Shown: positions 12,026 to 24,363, counted from the first letter of the stretch. The stretch: 64,000 nucleotides of DNA from Lumbricus terrestris (GCA_949752735.1 OX457042.1:33340789-33404788), one strand, 5' to 3'. Translations and numbers: made by a program. The notes: a model not told the origin generated them from the letters alone.

Positions 12026-12163
12026 GATTAGATAAGATGAAATTACTCTGCTATGTGCGTTGTAATAATCTCCACATCAGACTAAATTAGATTCACATTA
12101 TATTAGACTCCATAATGCTGTTTACGCAGATGTGTCAAGAAAGAGAAACAACATTATTCAGAG

Positions 12164-12306
12164 CAGTGTGAGAATTGTGAAAAAATAACTGGGGGGTTGG
12201 ACCATTATCCACTTGGAATTGGGGTGTAAAAACATACTTTAACATGGGGCTCTAAGAAAGACTGGGGGGGTCGAAACCCCCCAACCCCCCGGCAATTCTC
12301 ACCCTG
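12164..12306. mobile_element. 143-bp hAT-type MITE (family H2)
   Basis: The ends CAGTGTGAGAATTGTG and CGGCAATTCTCACCCTG form an imperfect inverted pair. It is flanked by an exact 8-bp duplication ATTCAGAG (12156-12163 and 12307-12314). The body has GGGGGGTT and CCCCCCAACCCCCC runs. Confidence 0.88.
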
Positions 12307-12898
12307 ATTCAGAGACAGCATTTGCAAATGTCTTGTTAATTTAAACCAGCCAGCACTCTGCATTCGTATCAATTTCCAAATTAGCATATGAATGCAAACC
12401 ATTTTATACGATGAACAGCTAAGAACAGCTGTACTAAATGAAATAAAAGAACAGTGTTGTGCTACTGGTTGAGAAGCTTGAGATAATACAAGTTTTCCTT
12501 ATAGCACCCGTAGGGCATCAAATGCTAATATTTCTAATGATTAATCACCAATTCACCCATCGAATGGATGGGTGACACATCGCTAAGATCATGCCAGCGT
12601 GAGATTCAAATTATCTCAACATGAACCTGCATCCTCAAGCACCTGACTTTGAGAGGTTCTTTCAAAGAAGCTATATAAATTCTTGGAATAAATACAATAG
12701 AAGTTGGCGTGGAGACAAGTGATTGAATACAATACAACACAATTAGGTATTTATAACGTGCTTTAACAAAACAAGTCTTGCACGAAAGCGCACTTTGCTA
12801 CATATCTCGTCATAATGTAATGAGAATAAATGAGTTTTTAATTTAGTAATAGATGAACACTGACAAATGGAAACTGGAAGACTGTCTGAATGTCTGAC

Positions 12899-12954
12899 CT
12901 GATTGTTGGCGAAGACGTTAAGACAGCCGATGTCTAGTGTGCACCATTTCTTCT
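12899..12954 (-). CDS. PH-domain gene, exon with the KKWCTLD core
   Basis: A 56-base minus-strand exon lies between acceptor TTTTTTTTCAG|A, with a strong pyrimidine tract, and donor AATCAG|GTCAGA. It enters in phase 1 and leaves in phase 0. It encodes EKKWCTLDIGCLNVFANNQ. The KxWCxLDxGxLxxF pattern is the classical PH-domain strand 2-3 signature, with the two basic residues that often contact phosphoinositides. It joins in phase to the exons on both sides. Confidence 0.82.
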
Positions 12955-13384
12955 CTGAAAAAAAAACACATCAGTTAGCCATCATTACATTAGACGCCAG
13001 GCTTCAAAAATGGCAAGGATACTTGGCACTGATGATGATGGATTCTCTACATCCCAATAGTATGTCCATTGTCTTTTAATGATACCAGAGGATGAGACAA
13101 GTGAGATGGTTCCATTGTCTTCTTCACAGACAATTTATTAAGGGCGGGCAACTTGTCTAGGGTCGCTACACAATGGGTTGCAGTAGATTTGAACCTGTGA
13201 ATCAAAAGTTATAAGGCACAGAACAAATTGCTACACCACTGCGTCCCATTTCACAATATGGAACGGTAAATTTCTTCTTGGACCGGTCCTAAGGGAATGT
13301 GGCAGTCGGTTCCAGCTGGGCGGAGGGATCCACAAAAACTCCCAGACATGTCATCATAATAATAATCACTAGGTTGTTATTTAA

Positions 13385-13556
13385 AAAATTTTTTTATTGG
13401 ATTGTGGACTTACGATTTTGTGCCATTTCAAAACATTCTGAAATTGATTGGATATAGAAATGATGTACGTTTGTTTATTATACCTTGTCTGTACACCAAA
13501 ATGCGGATAGCAATTGGTATATTAAAGAATATTCTGATCTTATCTTATCTTAACTA
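13385..13556 (+). repeat. Dispersed repeat with TTATC tail, copy 1 (inverted relative to 51308-51430)
   Basis: The stretch with ACGTTTGTTTATTATACCTT, ATGCGGATAGCAATTGGTAT and ATTAAAGAATATTCTGATCTT ends in TTATC units. Its complement is found at 51308-51430. A short A/T tetramer or pentamer tail is typical of a LINE or SINE 3' end. The class is unknown. Confidence 0.7.
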
Positions 13557-13735
13557 TTAGCCATTGTTATCATCCTCCTTTAGATTCATATCATCACAAT
13601 CAAGAGGCCGTTTGTTGCTTTCATTTTACTCTTGTTTTAAGAACAACAAAGCCTCAGCATCGCAATTTAAATTAAAAATCCATTTCTGACATAAAGATAT
13701 TTCTTATTAAATCTTAGTTAGAAATACAAAACCCA

Positions 13736-14020
13736 AAGTGCCACGAAATGCTATAATTATTATTATTACTATTTAAAAAACGTCTGGAACAGCAATTATT
13801 CATTGCTAAGATCCATTGCTTGAAAAGCTCCATGGAATGCCACTGCAGTAAATCATTGGATTATCATCATAATTATTATTTTTAGAATTATTATCATTAT
13901 CATCATAATTATTATTTTTAGAATTATTATCATTATTATTATTATTATTATTATTAACATCGTCATTATTATTTTATTATTTTTATTATTATAAATAATC
14001 CTCCTTATCCTAAATCTTAC
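13736..14020 (+). repeat. Dispersed repeat, copy 2 of 2
   Basis: This is the second copy of the repeat at 5536-5800, in the same orientation, with an expanded ATTATT run and a duplicated ATCATCATAATTATTATTTT block. It ends about 30 bp from the PH exon donor at 14052, so it is intronic. Confidence 0.7.
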
Positions 14021-14051
14021 CAAAAAGCATTTGAAATTGTTTTAGACTTAC

Positions 14052-14130
14052 CAGCTTTGGCTGTGCTTCCAACGAAATACAGAAAACCCTGATGACAGAC
14101 GTCCAAACTTCCAGCTCGATGCAGATTCAT
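14052..14130 (-). CDS. PH-domain gene, exon with the first PH strands
   Basis: A 79-base minus-strand exon lies between acceptor TTTCTCTGCAG|ATG and donor AAAGCTG|GTAAGT, an excellent donor. It is in phase 0 in and phase 1 out, and encodes MNLHRAGSLDVCHQGFLYF followed by VGSTAKA. The GFLYF segment followed by KKWCTLD in the next exon is a PH N-terminal pattern. The internal ATG could be a start of a shorter isoform, but the good acceptor argues for an internal exon. The preceding known exon (29835-29628) ends in phase 1, so at least one exon is missing between them. Confidence 0.8.
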
Positions 14131-14197
14131 CTGCAGAGAAAATAGTAAATAGAGGTTTAAAGTCTTGTTGAGGCCATTTCATCTTCAAAAGGGATCA

Positions 14198-14277
14198 TTA
14201 ACCCTTACCGCTCAGATCAAAAATTAATTGGACCGAATTTGTCTGGTGGGAGCGGACACATGAGTGGTAAAGGTTAA
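14198..14277. mobile_element. 80-bp TTAA-bounded miniature element
   Basis: TTAACCCTTACCGCTCA at the left is inverted at the right as TGAGTGGTAAAGGTTAA (two mismatches). TTAA at both ends suggests a piggyBac-type insertion. It lies 68 bp upstream of a PH exon acceptor on the minus strand. It is non-coding. Confidence 0.65.
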
Positions 14278-14289
14278 ATTTGTGATGGC

Positions 14290-16190
14290 ACATTGTCCAG
14301 ACCACAGGGCATGTACATACCAAATCAAGTAAGCAATGGCTACCTTAGCAACTAGTACAGTACTAGTAATAGCAAAAGCAATAACTACCGTAACCACAAC
14401 ACAATATGTGGCGGTCCAAACCGAAATCGGTCTTATGTCGGATTTGCAACATATTGAGTTTGATGCATCAATTCGATGGTCTTGTCTCAGGTTTCAAAAT
14501 GACACAAAAATTATAATTATTCTAACTCAAGATACACACTTGATACACATGGACCAATAAAAAAAACTGATTGATTGATATAAGGCAAAAACTGATCTAA
14601 TTAAATTAATTAACTAATTAACAAATTTAATTAAAACAATATAATATGCATATCAAGGGCATTAAATAGCTTTAAAACTTGTCTCTTTTAACAAAAGATA
14701 AAAAATTGTTTTCTTGGATTAAATTTTGTACAAAAACCAAAAAACACGAACATACCATTTCCCTAAGTTTCTCTGATGTGTTATTTCTGACAAAATACTG
14801 ATTTCTGTGTGGGCAGCCACATATATCAACAAACAAGAACTATGTGGAAAGACCTTCTGATTTAGGACACCTGGCAATGTCCTGGCATACATTTATTCTT
14901 TGCCAGGGGCATGATCCACTTTGACTAGCTCACATATCAGCCAACTCAAACATGTTCATGTACTGATTGGCTCAAGTGTCAATCAAATCAACCATGATCC
15001 ATATATTGATTGGGTCACATCATCACATGTCAATCAAATCAACCATGGTCCATTATTTTATTGATTGGTTGAAGTGTCAATCAAATCAACGCAATTGATC
15101 TACCACCAGGGAACACTCTCCAACGACAAGAGTGCGTTAAAAGTGACTAGTGAACCAGCGCAGCTTGTCGTTAAAGTCATAAAAACAATAATAATAATTA
15201 AGCAACCGGATGTGACACGATCCACAATCATCCAAATAAACACATGATGAGCACTGAACAATAAACGAAGGCAGAAGCACGCTTCTACCAACTAATTTAC
15301 CATAAGCACAGCCATTAATATTAACAGCAGCTGTTCATAGGCTGGACCGCAGAGCTTTTCCTTTTGCAGAGGCAAGGATCAGGTCAGTGAGTCACTACTG
15401 ACAATGAAAGTAAGGCATGGCAGAGAGTTTCTAACCGGAAAAGGTGGTTTATTCAGGTTTTTTAAAATCTAAGTGTACAAAATTCATCCTCTTTTAACCA
15501 CTCACATTAGTGTGTAATATGCATGTGTATGCTTTTATGTGTGCATTATCTGGTAGCCAGTGGTTAAAGTGGTTTGAGTGAGGAGTAGGAACGCTGATGA
15601 AGAATTTTATTGAAATGCATGTGTTTTAAAGTTCCTTCATGATGAGCAGTGGGAACGCAAGTCAAAAATTTTGAGAGCAGTGGGAAAGTCGTTCCCACGC
15701 GTTCCCAACTTCCCACCCACTTTAAACCCTGCTGGTAGCAAGTCCTGTGTAGTCCGAGACATGGGTTCAAAACTGAAATCAGCTTCCGTAGGAAAGTTTC
15801 CATTAGAACGCGATTTTGCACAATAATCCAACCATGCAAAAAGCACAAATTCCTAATACCGCGGCATGTAAAGTGGATGCTCTTAACGAGAATTCAGCGC
15901 ATCTGATATGGTTCGCAGAATCATCTGATCATCATCTGTCCAGGACTTCATCAGACAGTTGCTAGAGTCATCAGAACGCCTGCAAACGGACTTTCATTGT
16001 GTGGTGCCACATGCATGACATCCAAATAAATCACATGATGGATGGTCAGCTGTTGATTCTAACAATGGTGATGAGGCAAGTTTTACTACAAGCACGCGTG
16101 AACACATCTCGCTTCTGGTTACTTAATAAAGAATGGTAAATCCAGTAGACAACCAAACTGATCTGCACATGACAAGTCCACTCGCTGCAC
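14290..16190. other. Intron sequence without a recognised gene
   Basis: The stretch has CAATCAAATCAACCATG-type short repeats at 14975-15090 (three to four copies, about 60 bp apart) and nothing that resembles a conserved exon. The exon missing between 29628 and 14130 could lie here or further right; none could be picked with confidence. Confidence 0.4.
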
Positions 16191-16191
16191 C

Positions 16192-16337
16192 CAGGGCTTA
16201 AAGTGTGGCTGGACGGTCATAGACGGCGTCCATGCACTTATTTTAAAATCTGAATGCCATCCTGCCACTTATTGGACAGCGCCGCCTGGAAAGGTAAGGG
16301 GCGTCCAGACACTTACTTTTCCACACTTTAAGCACTG
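16192..16337. mobile_element. 146-bp hAT-type MITE (family H1, copy 2)
   Basis: It has the same ends and the same length as the copy at 11880-12025 (CAGGGCTTAAAGTGTG ... CACACTTTAAGCACTG). The exact 8-bp duplication is GCTGCACC (16184-16191 and 16338-16345). Confidence 0.92.
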
Positions 16338-16374
16338 GCTGCACCCTTATGCATCTCTGAGTCTGCTTATTCAA

Positions 16375-16597
16375 CAATGGATAAGTGATATGATTACATT
16401 TCAAGAATCGAGCCTTTTCCGCAGTGGCCCCAGTGGTCGAGAATGGCTCCCACAGGAACCCTCCTATACCTGGGGCACTCGCCGAAGCATTTTCATTCAA
16501 CTCAAAACTGCTTTTTTTGTCGTGCTAGAGTCGGGAGCGCTCCTGAGTAGTCCCAATGAAGAAGTGTAATAGAAATTCTTGCGTGAATGAATGAATC
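16375..16597 (+). mobile_element. LINE 3' end fragment (subfamily with TGAA tail)
   Basis: This stretch matches the end of the better copy at 26131-26845. It has GCTCCCACAGGAACC, ATTCAACTCAAAACTG, GTGCTAGAGTCGGGAGCGCT, TGAGTAGT and then AATTCTTGCGTGAATGAATG. Only the last portion of the reverse-transcriptase frame is left, with frameshifts. Confidence 0.75.
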
Positions 16598-17154
16598 AGG
16601 CTATCTGCAGGAGAAGTAATATGGCCATGAGCCAGAGGGGAGGAAGGAATATTTAGTAATTTGAATAGGGGAAGCAAACCATGTGTAAGCAATACGTGCT
16701 CTCTCTCCGCCATGATCACAGAAAAATTAAGGAAATCTGCCTTAATGCATCGCATAATAGCACAGTGCTATAGGAGTAAACAGATTAGACATGTGCATAT
16801 TTTTACACTAGATATCTCGTTTTCTCATCTGAACGGTGCTTGGTAGTTAAATAGATATATTACTGGCAGCTCAACACACTTCATGTTATGCCTGCAAATC
16901 TCATCTAGGGATTAATCTCCATTAAAAGATTGGTTGTGTTCAGAGTTGACAAATATTGGTTTGTTCTCTAAGCAGGCAGCCATTTTTTATTTTATATTTA
17001 TAAATCTCCAGATTGTTTGATAAATTATATATTGACATATAGAAGGGCTTGTTCTCTTAGCAGGCAGCCAACTTAATCTTTCGCGCCACTTCAGGTTACC
17101 TAGTGAGAGTGTTCTGGCCAGTTACTTCCTAATTGACTATGAAGGCGAAACACA

Positions 17155-17200
17155 CATGCACACGCACACACACACACACGCACACACACACACACACACA
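17155..17200 (+). repeat. CA microsatellite
   Basis: An imperfect CA/CG run. Just before it, a GTTCTCT(A/T)AGCAGGCAGCCA block occurs twice (about 16963 and 17050). Confidence 0.85.
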
Positions 17201-17667
17201 CCTCTCAAGCTTAAAGTTCACTAGAATATTCAACAATTGACTTTAGACTACTAACAGAATATTTCTGTAGATTATTCAACTTCCCATTGGTTGGCGTGTA
17301 CCATTATCTAAGTGTTGCCAAAACTTCACAAAAATTAAATGCTGTCACTTAGACAGATTGACTTTCACAAGGACCATTCTACTTTTATGGTTCTGTAACA
17401 TTAACAATAGAAAAGAAAAACTTTAAATAAAAACAATCCTCACTAGTCGTCTTTTTAACACCTCAACAGTAATTATCTACGTTCTACTGACATGAAAAAC
17501 ATCTGTAACATATGTTTTGGTGACTCGATAAAATGACAATGCCATCTGACTCAGTCACCCAATGACAACAAACAAGGCCGTGAAATGTTATCGAGTTCTC
17601 ATAAATAATTAGCACGTGCAGGATGTGCTGCTACGTTGCAGCGATTTTTTTTCCACAGTTGGTCTGG

Positions 17668-17915
17668 CATTAGGCTTAAGCGTGGGCGGAGACTTGGGTG
17701 GAGACTTGCGGTGGACGAAAAGGCGGCCGAAAATTTTGGGCGGACGAATGGCTGAGACGTCGACGAAAATTTTCCATCTTTTTGCCGGCTCACTTACCGA
17801 TTTAATACCGATTGGGGGGGAGGGCAAATGCATGGGCCGTCCCCTCCACCACATCCATTGAGGGGAACCGTCCCCCTGTCCCATTTAAGTCTCCACCCAT
17901 GTGCTTAAGTGAAGG
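17668..17915. mobile_element. Possible MITE with GGCTTAAGC / GTGCTTAAG ends
   Basis: GGCTTAAGCGTGGGCGGAGA near 17670 is inverted as GTCTCCACCCATGTGCTTAA near 17890. The enclosed stretch is clearly richer in G and C than its surroundings and opens frames on both strands without recognisable similarity. No clear target duplication was found, so the ends are approximate. Confidence 0.45.
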
Positions 17916-18305
17916 CTCCAGAACTTTGCTACTTTCTTTAAGTTCAGATTTTTAAAAGGTGCAATATGAAAAAAAACACGGTGAATGTCCACAAGCTAAT
18001 CCAGGAGGTCATAGTGCTCAGTCAAAAGATGTCCTGATCCACATCATCCGAAACAACTATCTTCAGTTCTTTTGACAAGCATTTAAATCATACCTGTAAT
18101 CATAATCTTGAGATTAAAATAACCATCATGATGTAAAGTTATCTAAACATCAAACATCTCCTTAGTAACTGAATTGAACACAGAGATCATATAGCCTATA
18201 GGCAGTTAACTGCTTTAAAAAATCTCCACCAATTTCACACATTGCAGAGTAAATAGTTCTCATTAGTATGTAGAGAGAGAGGTTGATGCCAACAGACTTT
18301 GCAGC

Positions 18306-18611
18306 CAGTGCCTAAAGTGTGGAAAAATAAGTGCCTGGACACTCCTTACCTCACCAAAAGAAGTGCCTGGACGCCCCTAACCTCACCAAAAGAAGTGCCT
18401 GGACGCCCCTTACCTCACCAAAAGAAGTGCCTGGACGCCCCTTACCTCACCAAAAGAAGTGCCTGGACGCCCCTTACCTCTCCAAAGGAAGTGCCTGGAT
18501 GCCCCTTACCTTTCCAGTCTGTGCTCACCAATAAGTGGCTGGACGGCGTTCAGATTTTAAAACAAGTGCACGGACGCCGTCCATGACCGTCCAGGCACAC
18601 TTTAAACCCTA
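18306..18611. mobile_element. 306-bp hAT-type MITE (family H1, copy 3, internally expanded)
   Basis: The ends CAGTGCCTAAAGTGTG and CACACTTTAAACCCTA match family H1, here inverted relative to the other copies. The flanks TTTGCAGC (18298-18305) and CTTGCAGC (18612-18619) match at 7 of 8 bases. It is twice the length of the others because a 32-base unit starting GTGCCTGGACGCCCC is repeated six times (starts 18331, 18363, 18395, 18427, 18459, 18491). The proline-rich frames across it are artefacts of the repeat. Confidence 0.9.
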
Positions 18612-18751
18612 CTTGCAGCCACAAGGCGCTAATAAACATAGGATACTGCATTATGTTCCCGAGTAGTTTCGTTGCTCAAATTCAATTCCTTCGATCAAAG
18701 AGCCGCTCAAACTCATCATTTCTCCTTTGCTTTCAAGCTCATGTATCTCTA

Positions 18752-19020
18752 ACTGCCCGGTAGCACAATGGATAACACGCTGGTGTAAAGAGCAAGAGGT
18801 TAACAAATTCACGCCCCGGATGGGCTGACAACAGACGTGCTTTGTAGGCTGCTATTATCGCCGATTATTGCAAGCTGTGTGCTCTGTTAGTTACTTAAAA
18901 TTGATGTACATATTCTGTTAACTGAGTTCCAGTAAACTGTTTCAACTGCATTATTGTACACTGTAACCGGTTGCGTTCTGTCAACCGGATTGGCGAATAA
19001 ACGAAAATTATTATTATTCT
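18752..19020 (+). mobile_element. tRNA-derived SINE-like repeat
   Basis: The head GCCCGGTAGCACAATGGATAA resembles a tRNA 5' half with an A box. A B-box-like GGTTAACAAATTCACGCCCC follows at the usual distance. The 3' end runs GGCGAATAAACGAAAATTATT and then an ATT run. The B box is degraded. It is not a working tRNA. Confidence 0.6.
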
Positions 19021-20212
19021 CTAAGAGCCTAGACATTTAGTTATGCACAGCTCTAGCAGTGACAAGAAGTCAATGAGTGGACACAATGGACTCGGTATAG
19101 AACTTCTATGGACTGGCCACATAATGTGCTGCTGCTCACTACAGGTGAAGTGGAACACACCAGGAAGTGCTGTGCTGTATCATTGCATTGTATATAACTG
19201 GTATTTAACTACCCTATAATCATATGCATACTTTCCTAGCAGCATAACGTTTTGATTACAGTTTATTCATTACAGATACATAAGTAACATGACGCATACG
19301 TTGTGCCTCAGCATCTGAGATAATCAAGCAGTGCAGGCGCTCTTGTAGCAGCATGGCTGCGTTATGGCACCATAGAAATTGTCGTCATTATTATTATTAT
19401 TATAGAATAACCTGTTCTGAAGAGGAAGTCTGGCTGGATGAAATTGAACTGCTGTTGGAAATCGTGCTCGTATCCATCTCTGTTCAAACAAAAAAGCAAA
19501 AATATGAGTTGCAATCATCTGTACCCGAGAAACACTTGAATCACATATCACCTTCTAAGAACTTCTCAGTTGAGAGGTTTAATCAGCAAACCAAACGATT
19601 TTCGCATAGACAAGTTCTGGAACAGCTCTAAAAACACTCTTAATTGAAATTCAAGTCATGCCATTTAAGAACTGTGAGATCTTCTAGTGAATTTCACGGC
19701 TCCATGTAACTATCCGGATACGTGCATAAGCACACGCACACACTGACACACACAGACTTACACACAGATAGACACAAACAAACAGACAGACACACACACA
19801 CATACCCTCTCAACATCTCGCTGGTAACGTTCTAAACTGCCTTATCTCGATTCTACTTCTTGATCATCCCTGCAAATACCCATAAAGAGATAAACACCAG
19901 AGCACTGCATCACACTCGCATGACCTCATTTTTAGCTCAAGATACGGATTTACTTGATTAAAGACTGTAATTGAATCCCTCGTGTGTTGCTTCTGCGCAT
20001 GGCACTGCACAATTTCCGCCGTTTAAATAAGGTTACACTGTGTTCTCAGATTGAGACGCACCATTTGCATAAAATATACCCACTGCGTCAAATAGATTCA
20101 GTTCCATGTAATTCCTTTATAATACAACATCAAACTTGCTTTCATCACTTATGAAGTCATACAAGCAATGCTTCAATGGATTTACACAAGGTATCATAAA
20201 ATTTTCTGATAC

Positions 20213-20350
20213 ATTCAATCTGAATTTATATAGCGCTCCCTTCAAGACACTGCTCAGAGGTGCTCCCAATGCAATTCAAGCAGAAGAAAGCCGTCTTTAA
20301 GCAACAAATGAAACCGAGAGCAGGTAGCGTTGAGGGGAGGTGCATTTCCT
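20213..20350 (-). mobile_element. LINE 3' tail fragment
   Basis: The complement reads TGGGAGCACCTCTGAGCAGT, then CTTGAAGGGAGCGCTATATA and AATTCAG, the shared LINE 3' end. Little coding sequence remains. Confidence 0.7.
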
Positions 20351-21129
20351 AAGAAAGATACATATGTTAATTCCATAAATTTAAAATTTTAATTCTGAGT
20401 CACCAAATGTGATCATGTTGCAGACATGTTATATAAACATCACGTAATTCAAAAAATGAAATCATCATCAAAATAATTATCGTTGCTAAAGTGAATCCAA
20501 ACTGAATCAAAACCAACATTTAATCAGCAAGAACGCAGATTTTATTTACATAATGTTCCTACAAGAACTCTTCACATGCATGATCCTTCAATTTAATTGT
20601 TTTATCTCTTCAGATGATCGTAACGACACACAAGTCATTTCGTATTAATTAATTAATTGATTTACAATAAAACTTCCCAGAAAATACCAGTTCGTGATGC
20701 GGTTGCGAGGCTTGTCCTTAATCTATTGGTTGCAGGCTGCCAGGCATGATCCTGCTGAGTGGGCACAGAGCAGTAAATTTGGAATTGACATGAGCTAGTT
20801 CAAAATAACAATGATAATGAGGGTGATGCTGATTGATTATAATAATAACAATAATAAAAAAATTAAAAAGTAATAATAATAATAAGAAGAAGAATAATGA
20901 ATATATACCGTAATTAAAACTTCAGGTTTTGCTATTTTTAGTCGAAATTCCAGGACTTTAAGTCTCATCCATTGCCCGCTTAAGAATATGGACAGGATTC
21001 AATAGCACATGAGCCACTTTCTTCCAGTGTAATTTGAGTTAATTACAACTGAATTTGTCTCTTGTGCAGGAATTGTTCTGTACCCTATCTTAATGTTTTA
21101 TTTTTTTCACTGGTGCAATGAACAAATAG

Positions 21130-22225
21130 CCTAAGTAAATAAAACCGAATTTAAGTGAACTGAAAAAGTTCTATTTCAGTTTACTGAGACTAAAACCAAA
21201 ATCGAAAAGTTCTGAAAACTGAAACTAAAACCTAACTGAAAAGTATGAAACTGAATCTAAACTTGAAAGTTGGAAACTGAATTAATTTTATCTGCGTGAC
21301 GCACAAACCAAGTGCTGGACATGTCTGCAACACTTAAGATGCACACGAACTGAATGGCACACATGTCTGAATCAATATTGGTCAAGCAAATAATCGGCTT
21401 AGTCAATCTATTTACTAGTCTCTATTACCTGTCTGTTTAGTCTCTATTACCTGTCTGTTTAGGGATCAGTCTTTCGTAAAATGCAGTCAGCCATGAAGAT
21501 CGTCAACCCCAAAGATCAGTCATGGTGGGCAGAAAGATAGTGACATATGCAATGATTATGACTACAATGCTGTTCTGAATAAAAGTTGTTGCGTTTGCAA
21601 GGATGTTTGCAAAAATGAAGTCGGCAAGTTTTGATTATAATTATGGCTTTGACGAGTTAAAAAATTGCTCATGGTTTTCGGCAAAAGTCTTCCTTCAACC
21701 AATTGGGCAAACAAATCAGCATGCTGACACTGCTGGATTCCAGTGAGCAAAGTGTTTTGTTGACAATATAACTGACCGAGCTAAAAAGAAGAGTCTCACC
21801 ATGAACTGAAGTGGCAGGTATACACAGAAGATTTCAGCAAAAGAAATTTAATACCAAACTTGCCTTTGATTTAGTTTCTGCACCGGCATTGCAGGCAAAT
21901 GTGGCAGGTTTTTTTTCAGTTTGCCAAGATTTCAGAGCATGGAAAGAAATACAGCTGGAGATAATTTAGAACTCTGAGTATTTTCAAACTAAACAGAAAA
22001 CAGCTCCAAACTGCACCTCATCTGCATGAAAGCATGAATTTAATCAGATCTATTGTGCTTGTTAGTCAAAATGAATCTGGCTAATTGAAAATTACATTTA
22101 ATTCCTTCTGTTTAATGCTTGCAAAAACTTAATTATAATTGAAAAGTTCTGAAAACCGAAACTAAAACTGAAAAGTTTTGAAAACTGAAACTGAAAATAA
22201 CCTGAAACTTAAATAGCGCTGCTTT
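21130..22225. repeat. AAACTGAAAC-rich low-complexity sequence
   Basis: Degenerate units such as AAAAGTTCTGAAAACTGAAA occur at 21190-21280 and again at 22140-22200, with unremarkable AT-rich sequence between. The similar borders may mark one old element, but no inverted ends were found. Confidence 0.45.
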
Positions 22226-22892
22226 TGGTACGAATAAATGACCTCCATTGTTCTCTGTCATTTGTTAAGTTCACTGCTCAACTTAATGTCAGTCTAAGTG
22301 ATAATTTATAATGTCTTCATTTATATTGCCTATTGTCATTGTCTGTTTATAATATTGTCAGCACCATCTTCATCTGCCCTTATTTTGTTTTCCTTCGTAT
22401 TCTTGCCTGGAGTGCATTGTGTGGAATTCGGTCAATTGGCGTTCTTTCCACATGTCCAAACCATCGGAGTCTTCTGTGAACGACTTTATAATACACATAT
22501 CATTTCCCCACAAATGGAATTGTCCTGCTTAATGAATTAAGTAAGATTGCTTATGTGTAGGCTTACAAGGAGTGCCATACCCATGCATTCGTACGATTGG
22601 CCGCTATTACACAAAATTCTTGTCGAGTGGATACTTAAAGCAATATTTTGAATTTCATTTCCGATGTATTCAGCAGCCGCCATAAATATTCCGGAGTTGA
22701 TACAAAATGGCAATTGCAGATGAGACACTGGCTGACTCATAGGCACTCTTCATGTTTGGCTGAGCTCAAGAAATGACAGGTACTCCAGAGAGAAATCTTG
22801 AGCTATTTGGTCCTTTTTTCAATAAAGAACGTCGTTGACCAAGGAGAATAGCTTGAAGGACAAATATTTCTCACTGTCTGAAATAACTTCTC

Positions 22893-23160
22893 GATATAGC
22901 ATGGTGGCCTATTCGATTGCATGTTGGCCTGCTCGATAGCAAGGTAGCCTATTCTATAGCAATGTGGCCTACTTGATTATACCATGGTGGCCTCCGTGAT
23001 AGCATGGTGGCCTATTCAATAGCATGGAGACCAACACGATAGCATGGTGGTGTATTTGATAGCATCATGGCCCATTTGATAGGAAGGTGGCCTATTGTAT
23101 GGCATGATGGCCTATTCGATAGCATGGGCCAACACGATGGCATGGTGGCCTATTCTAATC
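22893..23160 (+). repeat. About 21-bp minisatellite (GATAGCATGGTGGCCTATTC)
   Basis: Around a dozen degenerate units of ATAGCATGGTGGCCTATTCG in direct orientation. It is non-coding, and stops where a LINE fragment starts. Confidence 0.85.
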
Positions 23161-23162
23161 TA

Positions 23163-23690
23163 ATCCAATATAACATTTATAAAGTGCTTTCCACAGCAGA
23201 GCTAATCAGAAGCGCTCTCAGCATGACAGGCTCATGAAAAGAGAGAGGTCTTCAAGCAGAGAAAAGATGCAGGTAAATTTCCATCCAGAATCCTGCTATG
23301 AATTCCTGAGGGAAGGTGATGCCACATCGAGGGACCCAGGGAGATCTGGTCAGAACCTGAGTCATTCACAAGAGCTTGGACATCACCAGCATGATGAGAT
23401 GAAAGGCCTTGAGCAACTGCAGGTAGAAAGCAGGCAAATTATTCCGAGGTAGTAAGTAAGTAAGCAAGTAGTAAGTAGTAAGCGCAGTGCAATCAGGAAC
23501 TGATTCCACGTGGATGGGCCAAAAACCAAGAAGGCTCGACATTGTCTGACCGAAGAGTGGTCCCGAGAGACCAAGACCAAGAGCTCCCCTAGCGGAAGAG
23601 CACAAAGCTCGTCTGCATGCTAAGTCGGAGACAGAGCGATCAGATACGTATGTTGGAGCACTACCAGTGAGACATCAACATATATTAAGT
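23163..23690 (-). mobile_element. Decayed LINE 3' portion
   Basis: The minus strand has a frame with FGPSTWNQF (LINE consensus FGPSVWNDLP in the copy at 293-1339). After it come CTGAGAGCGCTTCTGATTAG and a GCACTTTATAAATG tail. Frameshifts and stops interrupt it. Confidence 0.65.
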
Positions 23691-23804
23691 GCTGCTAGCT
23701 GCAGGAGATGCGCGAACACATTTATAATACATGCATAAACACATGTGTAATTGTGTATAAATACAAACATATATTATAAATACACACATATCACCATCAT
23801 TATT

Positions 23805-23855
23805 TTACTATAATTGTCGATTTTATTATTATTTTACTATTATTGTCGATTTTAC

Positions 23856-23900
<45 letters not shown>

Positions 23901-23902
23901 CA
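23805..23902 (+). repeat. ATT microsatellite
   Basis: A perfect ATT run of about 16 units at 23852-23900, preceded by two TATTGTCGATTTTA units. The poly-Asn frame is an artefact. Confidence 0.95.
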
Positions 23903-24363
23903 GGATCAACATCATCATTAATCAAATATTCATATTGCGTTAATGAATTCTGCTCAAAATCTGGGAAAAGAGGACTCTTCAAACATACACACAAAAACTA
24001 AAGTATACACATATCTTTGTATGACCAAGTTAAGGGTTCTTCAAAGGGCCATTCAAAATGGGCAAATAGAAGCACTTTAAGAAAACAAACAGGGCAAAAC
24101 TTACAAAGAGATGCCTTGAAAGATTAACCAGGAAGTTAGAAGTCACGAAATGATGTCATCCCAAAAACACACCTGTGCCCTCATTTAAGCAAATAACTTA
24201 ACTGAACTTGTCTCTTGGTAAACATTTTAAATCCGTCTTATGACCACATGCTTGCCGTGACACACACCTTCATATTAAACCATTACATCATCCATTACTT
24301 AAACGTAACATTAAAACCATTTTACCATAACTCTAACCATGTTGCTTCAAGAGAACTCTGACA

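Noticed and set aside
17609..17884. 91-codon minus-strand and 81-codon plus-strand frames in GC-rich DNA
   Set aside because: They overlap a probable MITE with inverted ends; both strands are open because of composition.
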